From Mucilaginibacter sp. Bleaf8 (GTDB taxonomy: Bacteria; Bacteroidota; Bacteroidia; Sphingobacteriales; Sphingobacteriaceae): a stretch of 64,000 nt of DNA. The stretch covers positions 477,743 through 541,742 of the forward strand of contig NZ_JAHBBK010000002.1 of NCBI RefSeq assembly GCF_018390515.1, written 5' to 3'. The first letter of the stretch is position 1, and each line of letters begins with the position of its first letter. This document shows positions 9,758 to 19,411 of the stretch, piece after piece. Both the position numbers and the translations under genes were made by a program. The notes under the pieces were generated by a model that saw only the letters and a program-made list of their open reading frames with translations, did not search any database and was not told the origin of the DNA.

Positions 9758-11605
9758 ATGCTGAATTTAAAAGCCATATTGCTATCTCTCACAGCCAGTA
9801 TAGGATGCCACTTTGCAGTGTACGCACAGGATACGGTGCGCTACACAGGTAACACCGTGGTAAATGTTGATTATCACGATGGCCGGCTGGCTCCGGTGTT
9901 GGGCGTGCACAGCAAACAGATTTTCAGAGCCAACAGAGAGCATCCCGATCAGGCCGAGGGCTTTGGTTTTACCTATAATCATGCTCCCATGCTGGCTTAC
10001 TGGAACAATACGTTTTATGTAGAATATCTGAGCGATAAGATTGGCGAGAGCGTCCCACCAGGGCAAACGCTGGTCATGACCTCTAAAGATGGTGAGACCT
10101 GGACAAAGCCGGTAGTAGTATTCCCGCAGTACAAAGTACCGGATGGTACTACCAAGGAAGGCGTGGCGGGCGTAGCTAAGGATTTGTATTCGGTGATGCA
10201 CCAGCGCATGGGCTTTTACCGGTCAAAATCAAACAAGTTGCTGGTGTTGGGCTTTTACGGCATTTGCTTGGACGCACATGACGATCCGAACGATGGTCAG
10301 GGCATTGGCCGAGTGGTGCGCGAAGTACTGCCAAATGGAAAATATGGACCTATTTATTTTATCCATTATAACCCCAAGTGGAACGAAAGCAACACGTCTT
10401 ATCCTTTCTATAAAAAAAGCAAAAAGAAAGCTTTTGTGCAGGCTTGCGATGAGCTGATGTCCAACCCGCTGATGATGATGCAGTGGGTAGAGGAAACCGA
10501 CCGTAAAGACCCGTTGATACCCTTAAAAAAGCAATACAAGGCTTTCAGTTTTTATCACCTGCCGGATGGCCGTGTGGTGGGGCTTTGGAAAAGCGCGCTT
10601 ACCGCCATCAGTTCCGATAATGGTAAAACCTGGCCGGCCAATGCCGTACGTGCGCCGCGCTTTGTAAATAGCAATGCTAAAATATGGGGCCAGCGTACCA
10701 GCGATGGCCAATATGCCACGGTGTACAACCCTTCGGAATTCAGGTGGCCGCTGGCGTTGTCGGTAAGTAAGGATGGATTAAATTATACCAACTTGCTGCT
10801 GGTAAACGGCGAAATATCGACCATGCGCTACGGCGGCAACTACAAATCTTATGGGCCGCAGTATGTAAGGGGTATCGAAGAAGGGAACGGTACACCGCCC
10901 GACGGTAAGCTGTGGGTTACTTATAGCATGAACAAGGAAGACATTTGGGTGTCATCCATCCCGGTGCCTGTTACTGATATGGTTGCCACCCATGCCGACG
11001 AGGATTTTGCCAAAATGCCTTCGGGTAAGGAGCTGGACCAATGGAATACCTATAGCCTGCAATGGGCACCAGTAGGTATCGATAAAGCGCCCGATGGCAG
11101 CAGAGCTCTGGCTTTAAAAGATTGGGATCGTTTTGATTATGCCAAAGCGGAGCGGGTAGTGCCGCAATCGAAAAAGCTTGCGGTTGATTTTACTATAACC
11201 CCGGCACAAATGAGCAACGGGCAACTGGATATCGAGTTTCAGGATGCCAAGGGGCAGCCCTGCATCCGTCTTACTTTTGATTCAGCAGGAGTGTTCAGAA
11301 CCAAAGCTGGTTATCGCAACAAAACGCTGATGAAGTATGAGGCGAATACAACGTACACCATTAAAATGCGGCTGAATGCGGATACCCGTTTTTATACCAT
11401 GAACATTAATGGCAAGGATATGTCGCCCTCGCTGTTTTTTGCGCCGGTAACCAGCATTAACCGGGTGATGTTCCGTACTGGTGATATGAAGCATTTTCCA
11501 GATGCCGATACGCCTACCGACCAGGATTTTGATCTGAAAAATGCCGGAGAGCCAGTTAAAGTGGCAGCCTTTTATATTCATTCATTTAAAACCGGTAAAT
11601 ACTAA
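9758..11605 (+). CDS. Secreted sialidase-like beta-propeller protein with C-terminal beta-sandwich
   Basis: A 615-residue protein with a signal peptide (cleavage near VYAQ, residue 24). Residues about 35-420 look like a six-bladed propeller with Asp-box-like repeats (TSKDGETW, SSDNGKTW, VSKDGLNY). Residues about 430-615 look like a beta-sandwich appendage. Automatic annotation would probably say exo-alpha-sialidase, but no sialic-acid catabolic genes are nearby. In a pectin locus the more likely substrates are the ketosidic sugars of RG-II (Kdo or Dha), which are removed by propeller enzymes of GH33 and GH143. I cannot assign it to one of these. The gene is 4 bp from its neighbours on both sides. 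Confidence 0.6.
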   Translation: MLNLKAILLSLTASIGCHFAVYAQDTVRYTGNTVVNVDYHDGRLAPVLGVHSKQIFRANREHPDQAEGFGFTYNHAPMLAYWNNTFYVEYLSDKIGESVPPGQTLVMTSKDGETWTKPVVVFPQYKVPDGTTKEGVAGVAKDLYSVMHQRMGFYRSKSNKLLVLGFYGICLDAHDDPNDGQGIGRVVREVLPNGKYGPIYFIHYNPKWNESNTSYPFYKKSKKKAFVQACDELMSNPLMMMQWVEETDRKDPLIPLKKQYKAFSFYHLPDGRVVGLWKSALTAISSDNGKTWPANAVRAPRFVNSNAKIWGQRTSDGQYATVYNPSEFRWPLALSVSKDGLNYTNLLLVNGEISTMRYGGNYKSYGPQYVRGIEEGNGTPPDGKLWVTYSMNKEDIWVSSIPVPVTDMVATHADEDFAKMPSGKELDQWNTYSLQWAPVGIDKAPDGSRALALKDWDRFDYAKAERVVPQSKKLAVDFTITPAQMSNGQLDIEFQDAKGQPCIRLTFDSAGVFRTKAGYRNKTLMKYEANTTYTIKMRLNADTRFYTMNINGKDMSPSLFFAPVTSINRVMFRTGDMKHFPDADTPTDQDFDLKNAGEPVKVAAFYIHSFKTGKY

Positions 11606-11609
11606 TTTC

Positions 11610-13067
11610 ATGCATTGCTTAAAGGTTCGGATTTTGGTTTGTTTACTGCTGGCGCTACTGCTCGTTTCCCTGAGCGGAAGGGCAGAGGTGGTGCTGCCTA
11701 AAATTCTGGGTCACAGCATGGTGTTACAGCGTAACCAGCCGGTACCCGTTTGGGGAAAGGCTGCTGCGGGCGAGGTTGTTACTGTGCAATTTGGCAGCCA
11801 GCTCAAAAAAACTACAACTGATGCGGCCGGTAATTGGAAGGTATGGTTAAACGCCATGCCAGCATCACCACAGGGCCAAACGCTACTTATTTCCGGCACT
11901 AATACCATCCGGCTAAACGATATTCTGGTGGGTGAGGTTTGGCTGTGTTCGGGCCAGTCGAACATGCAGTATGAAATGCGTAAAAACAGCAAGGTACACA
12001 AGTCCGACACCAGCACCGTGAATTCGCCGGTTGATGAACTGGAGCGCGCGCATAACCCTGCCATCCGTATCTTCATGGCCACGCAAAAGAATTTGTTGAA
12101 ACCAGATACTACCCACCAGGGCTGGAGCATAGCGCAAGATTCGGCTCTGCGTGCATTCTCAGCCGCAGGTTATTTCTTTGCTAAAAACTTGCAGGCCCGG
12201 TTACAGGTGCCCGTGGGGGTAATCTGCTCTTCAGTAAGTGGTAGCCGCATAGAGCCTTGGATACCCGCAGATGCTTTTACACAAGAACCTTATTTAAAAA
12301 GCACAAAGGCAGAAGGCGATCCGGGAAAGTTCTATCAAAAAATGATTGCCCCGCTGGCTCCGTTTGCCATTAAGGGATGGCTTTGGTACCAGGGCGAGAG
12401 CAACTGTTTTTTGGGTGAAACCATCAGCTACACTTACAAAATGCAGGCTTTGGTTAACAGTTGGCGCAAACTGTGGCAAAATGATAAACTGCCATTTTAT
12501 TACGTGCAAATAGCGCCGTTCTATTACTCCAAGAGTAAGGGGCAGGTAACCTATACACCGCAAACACTACCCGAATTCCGCGAAGCGCAAACCGCGGCTT
12601 TGCAGATACCGCATACTGGTATGATCATCACCACCGACTTGAATGATGACGTCAACAACCTGCATCCGCCTTTTAAATGGGAGGTTGGCCGCAGATTGGC
12701 TTTGCTGGCCTTAGCCAAAACCTACGGTTACAAAAAGCTGGTTTACTCAGGTCCAACGTTTAAGCGTATGAAAACAAAAGGCAACCTGGTGGAACTGGAG
12801 TTTGATCACATTGGTAGCGGCTTGGCAAGCCATGATGGTAAGCCACTGACTTATTTCACCCTTGCCGGTGCTGATGGCAAATTCGTAGCTGCCGATGCGA
12901 TAATTAAAGGTAACAAAGTTATTGTTTCCTCATCTTCTGTTTCCAATCCTACCAACGTACGGTTTGGATGGGTAGAAGATGCACAGCCCAATTTTTATAA
13001 CAAAGATGGCATGCCTGCGGCTCCTTTCCGTACCGATAACCCATTACATTATACTTATCAACCGTAA
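11610..13067 (+). CDS. SGNH-type sialate O-acetylesterase family carbohydrate esterase
   Basis: A 485-residue protein. I start it at ATG 11610, 4 bp after the upstream stop, because this begins directly with the signal peptide (VCLLLALLLVSLSGRA); the longer reading overlaps the previous gene. The nucleophile motif LCSGQSNMQYEM places the catalytic serine at about residue 117. WYQGESN carries the SGNH-family glutamate, and LNDDVNNLHPP gives the likely catalytic histidine. An N-terminal beta-sandwich (residues about 28-105) precedes the hydrolase domain. The family removes acetyl groups from sugars; here acetylated pectin or RG-II residues are the probable substrate rather than sialic acid. A second paralogue lies at 41548-42984. 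Confidence 0.8.
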   Translation: MHCLKVRILVCLLLALLLVSLSGRAEVVLPKILGHSMVLQRNQPVPVWGKAAAGEVVTVQFGSQLKKTTTDAAGNWKVWLNAMPASPQGQTLLISGTNTIRLNDILVGEVWLCSGQSNMQYEMRKNSKVHKSDTSTVNSPVDELERAHNPAIRIFMATQKNLLKPDTTHQGWSIAQDSALRAFSAAGYFFAKNLQARLQVPVGVICSSVSGSRIEPWIPADAFTQEPYLKSTKAEGDPGKFYQKMIAPLAPFAIKGWLWYQGESNCFLGETISYTYKMQALVNSWRKLWQNDKLPFYYVQIAPFYYSKSKGQVTYTPQTLPEFREAQTAALQIPHTGMIITTDLNDDVNNLHPPFKWEVGRRLALLALAKTYGYKKLVYSGPTFKRMKTKGNLVELEFDHIGSGLASHDGKPLTYFTLAGADGKFVAADAIIKGNKVIVSSSSVSNPTNVRFGWVEDAQPNFYNKDGMPAAPFRTDNPLHYTYQP

Positions 13068-13075
13068 CATTTTGC

Positions 13076-15868
13076 ATGAAAGCCGCTTGCCTGAAAGTAC
13101 TCGTCTTGTTTTGGTTTACCACTTGCGTGGTAACCGCCTTTGCACAGCAAACGCAACGGCTGTACTTATCAGGCACGGGTAGTAATCAGACCGTAAAATG
13201 GCAGTTTTTCTGTACCGCCGGCCACAATTCAGGTAAGTGGACCACCATACCGGTGCCCTCCAACTGGGAACTACAAGGGTTTGGCAAGTACAATTATGGT
13301 TTTAACAAGGATAGTTCACGCGGTAAGGAAGTAGGCTTGTATCGGTACAAATTTAAAACACCCGCCAACTTTAAGGGGCAAACCATTAACCTGGTTTTTG
13401 AAGGGGTAATGACCGATGCGGAGGTGAAAGTGAACGGCAAACTGGCCGGCCCTGTACACCAGGGCGCTTATTATGCTTTTAAATACGATGTTACCCAATT
13501 GCTGAACCCAAACGGCAGCAACCTGCTTGAGGTTAAGGTAGCCAAGCACTCCGCCAATGAATCGGTTAATGCAGCCGAACGCAAAGGCGATTTCTGGATT
13601 TTTGGCGGCATATTCCGGCCGGTTTACTTGGAAGCCTTGCCGGTTCAGCACATAAGCCGAATTTCTTTAGATGCACAGGCCAGCGGCGTATTTAAAAGTA
13701 ACGTTCACCTTAATTCAATTCAAGCTGATGGAACTTTATCTGCACAGCTGTATAACGCAGATGGTAGTAAAGCAGGCGAGGCAGTAAGGACTTCTGTTAA
13801 AGCAGGTGATACTATCGTTAATCTGCAAACTAAATTAGCTTCGCCTAAACTATGGTCGTCCGAGTTTCCTAACCTTTATCAGGCGGTATTAACCTTATCG
13901 CAAAATGGTAAAGCGGTGCATACGGTAAAACAGCATTTCGGATTTCGTACCATCGAAGTAAAATCGCGCGATGGCGTTTATGTGAACGGCACCAAAATGA
14001 AATTCAAGGGTGTAAACCGCCATTCGTTCTGGCCGTCTACAGGTAGAGCTTTAAATAAGGAAATTAGCATTGCCGATGTGAACCTGATTAAGGATATGAA
14101 TATGAATGCCGTGCGTATGTCGCATTACCCGCCCGATGATCATTTTTTGGACGTATGCGATTCGCTAGGGCTGTTTGTGCTTGATGAACTGGCCGGTTGG
14201 CACGGCAATTACGATAAAGTTACCGGTACCAAACTGGCTAATGAAATGCTGGCCCATGATGAAAATCATCCATCAATCGTTTTTTGGGTGAACGGTAACG
14301 AGGGCGGCTCCAATCCAGAGCTGGACCCGGTGCTACGCCAGGGCGATATACAAAAGCGGCCGTTGCTGCATGCCTGGCAGGATTTCGGCGGATTTGATAC
14401 CCAACATTACCGCGACTATAATTACGGTATAGGTAACTATGATAACGGCCACAGCATTGTTATGCCCACAGAGTTTTTACATGGTTTGTATGATGGCGGT
14501 CATGGTGCCGGTCTGCAGGATTACTGGGAAGCCATGTGGCGCAATCCGCTATCGGCCGGAGGCTTTCTGTGGGATTTCGCCGACCAGGGCGTAGTGCGTA
14601 CCGACAAAAACGGCAAAATTGATACTGATGGCGATCATGGTTCCGATGGTATTGTGGGCCCTTACCGCGAAAAGGAAGGCAGCTTTTTTACAATTAAAGA
14701 AGTATGGTCGCCGGTATACTTTGAGCGTCGCGAGCTGACCTCTTCGTTCGATGGTGTATTTCATCTCGAAAACCGATATAATTTTACCAATCTCAACCAA
14801 TGTACTTTTAGCGGTAAGCTGGTGCGTGCGGCTGATACTTACGGAAAAAATAAAGCAGCCGAGCAAAGCTTTGCCATCGTATCGCCCAACATTCAGCCGT
14901 TTGAGAAAGGCGATCTGCAACTAAGTCTGCCCAATAACTGGAAAAGCTATGACTTTTTGTATATCACGGTAACCGACCTCTACCACCGCGAACTGTTTAC
15001 CTGGAGCTGGCCCATTACCCGTCCCGAACGGGCCGCCCGCACGTTGGTGGTTAAAGATGCGCAAAGCACGGTGAATGTTACTATAGTCGATTCTTTGTAC
15101 CTGGTTTCTGCTAATGGCATTAAGCTCGCTATCAACAAAAATACAGGTTTACTGCAACGTGTCGAGAATGCAAAAGGCGCTATACCTTTTACAAATGGGC
15201 CTATTATGCAGCAGGGCGTAAATAACTTTGCAGGTTTTATTCAGCGCATGGAAGGCAAAAACCTAATTATCGAATCTACTTACGATAAAAAGAGCAGCTA
15301 CAATACCCTGCAGTGGACCATTTATCCATCTGGCTGGGTAAAAATGCAGGTACGCTATTTTCCGGGTGATTATTTCACGGAGTTTGTAGGTGTTAACTTC
15401 TCGTTTCCCGAAAGCCAGATGAAATCGGTGGAGTATATGGGTAGCGGCCCTTACCGGGTTTGGAAAAACCGTATGAAAGGAACCCGCCTGGGTGTATGGA
15501 AAAAGAATTACAACAATACTGAAACAGGTGAGGCCTGGGTGTACCCCGAATTCAAGGGCTATTATGCCAACCTGTACTGGTGTAAGTTTCATACCCAAGG
15601 CCAGCCCTTTACCGTAGTTGCCGAAGATGAGGATACCTTTTTGCGACTGTTTACCCCGGCGTTTAAGGATGATGCCTGGCATAATTATATGCTTAAGTTC
15701 CCTTCTGGCGATATATCATTTATGCAGGGCATAGCCGCCATTGGTACCAAGACCCAGCGGGCAGAAACCACCGGGCCAATGGGTATGAAACACGGTTATT
15801 ATGACTACGACAAAGACCGTTGGCGCGCTAAAGAACTAAATTTATATTTTGATTTTTCGGGTAGATAA
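13076..15868 (+). CDS. GH2-family glycoside hydrolase (beta-galactosidase/uronidase type)
   Basis: A 930-residue secreted protein (signal cleavage near AFAQ, residue 24). Domain order is a GH2 sugar-binding jelly roll (about 30-190), immunoglobulin-like domain (190-295), TIM barrel (295-590), then extra C-terminal beta domains to the end. The acid/base glutamate is Glu409 in WVNGNEGG and the nucleophile is Glu466 in MPTEFLHG. GH2 enzymes in RG-II degradation remove beta-linked galacturonic acid, glucuronic acid or galactose; the C-terminal 250 residues differ from plain LacZ and may confer a special substrate. It is translationally close to both neighbours (8 bp and 1 bp). Confidence 0.88.
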   Translation: MKAACLKVLVLFWFTTCVVTAFAQQTQRLYLSGTGSNQTVKWQFFCTAGHNSGKWTTIPVPSNWELQGFGKYNYGFNKDSSRGKEVGLYRYKFKTPANFKGQTINLVFEGVMTDAEVKVNGKLAGPVHQGAYYAFKYDVTQLLNPNGSNLLEVKVAKHSANESVNAAERKGDFWIFGGIFRPVYLEALPVQHISRISLDAQASGVFKSNVHLNSIQADGTLSAQLYNADGSKAGEAVRTSVKAGDTIVNLQTKLASPKLWSSEFPNLYQAVLTLSQNGKAVHTVKQHFGFRTIEVKSRDGVYVNGTKMKFKGVNRHSFWPSTGRALNKEISIADVNLIKDMNMNAVRMSHYPPDDHFLDVCDSLGLFVLDELAGWHGNYDKVTGTKLANEMLAHDENHPSIVFWVNGNEGGSNPELDPVLRQGDIQKRPLLHAWQDFGGFDTQHYRDYNYGIGNYDNGHSIVMPTEFLHGLYDGGHGAGLQDYWEAMWRNPLSAGGFLWDFADQGVVRTDKNGKIDTDGDHGSDGIVGPYREKEGSFFTIKEVWSPVYFERRELTSSFDGVFHLENRYNFTNLNQCTFSGKLVRAADTYGKNKAAEQSFAIVSPNIQPFEKGDLQLSLPNNWKSYDFLYITVTDLYHRELFTWSWPITRPERAARTLVVKDAQSTVNVTIVDSLYLVSANGIKLAINKNTGLLQRVENAKGAIPFTNGPIMQQGVNNFAGFIQRMEGKNLIIESTYDKKSSYNTLQWTIYPSGWVKMQVRYFPGDYFTEFVGVNFSFPESQMKSVEYMGSGPYRVWKNRMKGTRLGVWKKNYNNTETGEAWVYPEFKGYYANLYWCKFHTQGQPFTVVAEDEDTFLRLFTPAFKDDAWHNYMLKFPSGDISFMQGIAAIGTKTQRAETTGPMGMKHGYYDYDKDRWRAKELNLYFDFSGR

Positions 15869-15869
15869 C

Positions 15870-18638
15870 ATGATAAAGCGAATAATAAAACATACCGCCT
15901 TTGCATTGCTGATATGCCTGCTGTTTGCGGCAAAGTTGGCCCGTGCTGCTAATATCCAATTGCAAAACCTGCGTTGCGAAATGTTGGTTAACCCGCAGGG
16001 AATTGATGCGGCACAGCCCCGCCTGAGCTGGCAGATATTGAGCGAGGAGCGTGGCGTAATGCAAACTGCTTACCATATACTGGTAGCTTCATCGCCACAA
16101 AGGCTCGCTGCCAATCAGGGCGATTTATGGGATTCGCATAAGGTTAGTTCCGAAGAGTCGATTATGGTTCCTTACGCTGGCAAGGCGCTGGGTAGCCGCA
16201 TGCCCTGCTACTGGAAGGTAAAGGTATGGACCTCCACTGGCGAAAGCAACTGGAGCAAACCCGCCAACTGGAGCACGGGGCTGCTTAAACCCGCCGACTG
16301 GAAAGCATGCTGGGTAGGTGCCGAACACGGCTTTGCTTGGGATAGTGTTTCAAAGTTCTCGCGGTTGTCAGCAAGATATTTCCGCAAGGAGTTCCGCTCG
16401 GCAGCAGCCGTTAAACGGGCTATGGTTTATGTGGTTGGGTTAGGGCATTATGAACTGTATATAAACGGCAATAAAGTTGGCGACCAAGTGCTGGCACAAA
16501 TGCCTACCGACTATAATAAATCTGTTTTATACAATACGTTTGATGTAACACCGCTGCTCAAAAAAGGCAGCAATGCCATTGCCGCGGTGCTGGGCAACGG
16601 GCGCTACTTTACTATGCGACCCAAGTATAAGCCGAAAAAGATCAAGGAGTTTGGTTTCCCGAAAATGCTGCTGCAACTGGAAGTTGAGTACACCGACGGT
16701 ACAAAAAAACTGGTAGTGAGTGATGGTAGCTGGAAGATGACCGCCGATGGCCCTATTCGCAGTAATAACGAATATGACGGTGAAGAATACGATGCCACCA
16801 AAGAGCTTACCGGCTGGACCCATGTTGGCTATAATGATAGCAAATGGTTGAAACCAGAAATAGTACCTGCACCAGCCGGACGGCTTGCCGCCCAGATGAG
16901 TGAGCATATCAAAGTGATGCAAATTATTAAGCCGGTGAGCCTTACTGAGCTCAAACCCGGTACCTGTATTATGGATATGGGCCAGAACTTTTCGGGCTGG
17001 GTGCAAATGAAAGTGAAAGGCAAGCGCGGCGACAAAGTAACGCTCCGCTTTGCTGAAACATTGCAGACGAATGGCGAGTTATACACGGCTAATCTGCGCG
17101 ATGCGAAAGTAACCGATGTTTATACACTGAAAGGAGGGGCAACCGAAATCTGGCATCCCGTGTTTGTGTACCATGGTTTCCGTTATGTAGAAATTACGGG
17201 CTATCGCAAGCCCGATAAGAGCGATTTTGAAGGGCACGTGGTTTATGATGCTTTAGCCAACACCGGCCAGTTTGAGACATCCAACCCCATCATCAACCAA
17301 ATTTGTAGAAATGCTTACTGGGGTATACTAAGCAACTACAAAGGTATGCCGGTTGATTGTCCGCAACGTAATGAGCGTATGCCCTGGCTGGGTGATCGTG
17401 CTACAGGATGTTTGGGCGAAAGCTTTGTGTTTGATAACCATAAGCTGTACGCCAAATGGCTGGACGATATTGAGGATGCCCAAACGCCTGAAGGCGCCAT
17501 ACCTGATGTAGCCCCGGCTTACTGGAATTACTATAGTGATAACATGACCTGGCCCGGCACCTACCTGCTGATTGCCGACATGCTATACAAGCAATATGGC
17601 GATATTCGGCCTGTCGAAAAACATTATCCGTCCATGAAGAAATGGTTGAGCTATATGCAAGCCAAATACATGAAGGATTATATCATGACGAAGGATAAAT
17701 ATGGCGACTGGTGCGTGCCGCCCGAGTCGCCGGAGTTGATCCACTCGCGCGATTCATCACGCAATACCAACGGGCAGCTTATTGCTACGGCCTATCATTT
17801 CCGTATGCTGTTTTTGATGAAGCGCTTTGCCAAAATGTTGGGCAAGCAGCAGGATGCGCAAGAGTTTTCGGCGCTGTCTGCCAAAATAAGAGAAGCCTTT
17901 AATACCAGATTTTTTATTCAACAAACCCACCAGTATGATAACGGAACGGTAACCGCAAACTTATTGCCGTTGTACTTTGATATTAGGCAGGATGCAGATA
18001 AGGAAGCCGTATTTGAAAACATAGTAAACCGGGTGCTCACTACCGATAACGGTCACATTGGTACAGGCGTTATCGGTACGCAATGGCTAATGCGTGGCCT
18101 GACTGAAAATGGCCGGTCCGATTTGGCTTACCGCATCGCTACCAATACCGATTACCCCAGCTGGGGGTACATGGCCAAGCATGGTGCCACCACCATTTGG
18201 GAGCTTTGGAACGGCGATACCGCCAACCCGAGCATGAACTCCGGTAACCACATTATGTTGCTGGGCGATTTGATTACCTGGTATTATCAAAACTTAGCGG
18301 GTATAAAAGTGGGTGTTAATAATCCGGGCTTTAAACAGGTAATTATGAAACCCAACATCCCAGAAGGGCTTACTTATGTAAAGGCATCTTACCGAACGCC
18401 TTATGGGCAGGTAAAAAGCGAATGGCATAAGGAGAAAAATTTTAACTGGCAGGTTACTATTCCTGCCAACTGCACGGCTTTGATCTCCATCCCGGCATCA
18501 TCTGCCGATGTGGTGACGGAAGGCGGTAAAAAAGCGGCCCAGGCCAACGGCGTAAAATTTTTGAAAATGGATAAGGGTATGGCTGTGTTTGAAGCCGGGT
18601 CGGGCAACTACAGCTTTGCTGCCCCAAAAACCAATTGA
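15870..18638 (+). CDS. GH78 alpha-L-rhamnosidase
   Basis: A 922-residue secreted protein. The ATG at 15870, 1 bp after the GH2 stop, leads straight into a signal peptide (FALLICLLFAAKLARA) and is preferred to an upstream TTG. It shows the full GH78 architecture: N-terminal fibronectin-like domain (QPRLSWQIL), lectin-like domains (RKEFRSAAAVKRAMVYVVGL), an (alpha/alpha)6 barrel and a C-terminal beta domain. The expected acid is Glu502 in DCPQRNERMPW and the expected base Glu778 in TIWELWNGD. GH78 removes terminal alpha-L-rhamnose, present in RG-I and in side chains A and B of RG-II. A shorter GH78 paralogue lies at 28206-30398. Confidence 0.92.
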   Translation: MIKRIIKHTAFALLICLLFAAKLARAANIQLQNLRCEMLVNPQGIDAAQPRLSWQILSEERGVMQTAYHILVASSPQRLAANQGDLWDSHKVSSEESIMVPYAGKALGSRMPCYWKVKVWTSTGESNWSKPANWSTGLLKPADWKACWVGAEHGFAWDSVSKFSRLSARYFRKEFRSAAAVKRAMVYVVGLGHYELYINGNKVGDQVLAQMPTDYNKSVLYNTFDVTPLLKKGSNAIAAVLGNGRYFTMRPKYKPKKIKEFGFPKMLLQLEVEYTDGTKKLVVSDGSWKMTADGPIRSNNEYDGEEYDATKELTGWTHVGYNDSKWLKPEIVPAPAGRLAAQMSEHIKVMQIIKPVSLTELKPGTCIMDMGQNFSGWVQMKVKGKRGDKVTLRFAETLQTNGELYTANLRDAKVTDVYTLKGGATEIWHPVFVYHGFRYVEITGYRKPDKSDFEGHVVYDALANTGQFETSNPIINQICRNAYWGILSNYKGMPVDCPQRNERMPWLGDRATGCLGESFVFDNHKLYAKWLDDIEDAQTPEGAIPDVAPAYWNYYSDNMTWPGTYLLIADMLYKQYGDIRPVEKHYPSMKKWLSYMQAKYMKDYIMTKDKYGDWCVPPESPELIHSRDSSRNTNGQLIATAYHFRMLFLMKRFAKMLGKQQDAQEFSALSAKIREAFNTRFFIQQTHQYDNGTVTANLLPLYFDIRQDADKEAVFENIVNRVLTTDNGHIGTGVIGTQWLMRGLTENGRSDLAYRIATNTDYPSWGYMAKHGATTIWELWNGDTANPSMNSGNHIMLLGDLITWYYQNLAGIKVGVNNPGFKQVIMKPNIPEGLTYVKASYRTPYGQVKSEWHKEKNFNWQVTIPANCTALISIPASSADVVTEGGKKAAQANGVKFLKMDKGMAVFEAGSGNYSFAAPKTN

Positions 18639-18655
18639 ACCAACTGATTAGCGAT

Positions 18656-19390
18656 ATGAGAAGGATGAAAAAATTACCGGGTATGTTATTTACGGCATTG
18701 CTGTTAGCGACAGCTTCTGCTGGATATGCACAGCAGGCAACAACCAACACAGCCGAGGCAGCACCGGCTATGAATGCCGAAGCCAAAGCAAAGTCTGACG
18801 AAGACGCTGATAAGCGGGCTGTCGAGTGGGTGGCATCATTGAGTTTGAATGACAGCAAAAAGGAGCAGGCTTTAACCTCCATCATTGCTACCCACCTGAA
18901 AACCATACGCGATTGGAACAATGAGCACCCCTATACCACCGTACCGGCAGGTATTAACCCTGCTACGGGCACCCCATTAACTACGCTTGACAGGCAGATC
19001 ATTGCCGTTTCGGCCATGCCCAAATCCGTTCACGAAAGTTTGATGACAGGTTTGCGCCAAAACTTAACTGAAAGCCAGGTAGAAGCAGTATTGGATAAGT
19101 ATACTATCGGTAAAGTAGCTTTTACCCTGAACGGATACAAGTCCATTGTGCCCAACCTTAAACCAGAAGAAGAAAAAGTGATTACTGATAACCTGAAACA
19201 GGCGCGCGAGCAGGCGGTGGATTTTAAGAGCATGAAGCAGATCTCGGCCATTTTTGAGATCTACAAAACCAAAAACGAACAGTACCTCAATACACATGGC
19301 CGCAACTGGCACCAGATGTTTAAGGCTTATACCGATGCGGTGAAAGCTAAAAAAGCAGCGGCTAAGCAAGCTGAAAAATCGGCGCAATAA
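18656..19390 (+). CDS. DUF3826 family exported protein
   Basis: A 244-residue protein with a signal peptide (MLFTALLLATASAGYAQ). ATG 18656 is taken; ATG 18665 is an equally good alternative, and an upstream TTG would overlap the GH78 gene. The mature part is mostly helical and charged, with an Ala/Lys-rich tail, and resembles DUF3826, a family found in pectin-type utilisation loci of Bacteroidota. No catalytic motif is evident. Function is unknown; it could be a periplasmic binding or accessory factor. It sits between GH78 and a BNR propeller with gaps of 17 and 21 bp. Confidence 0.65.
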   Translation: MRRMKKLPGMLFTALLLATASAGYAQQATTNTAEAAPAMNAEAKAKSDEDADKRAVEWVASLSLNDSKKEQALTSIIATHLKTIRDWNNEHPYTTVPAGINPATGTPLTTLDRQIIAVSAMPKSVHESLMTGLRQNLTESQVEAVLDKYTIGKVAFTLNGYKSIVPNLKPEEEKVITDNLKQAREQAVDFKSMKQISAIFEIYKTKNEQYLNTHGRNWHQMFKAYTDAVKAKKAAAKQAEKSAQ

Positions 19391-19411
19391 GTATCAATCA
19401 AAGCATTTAAC

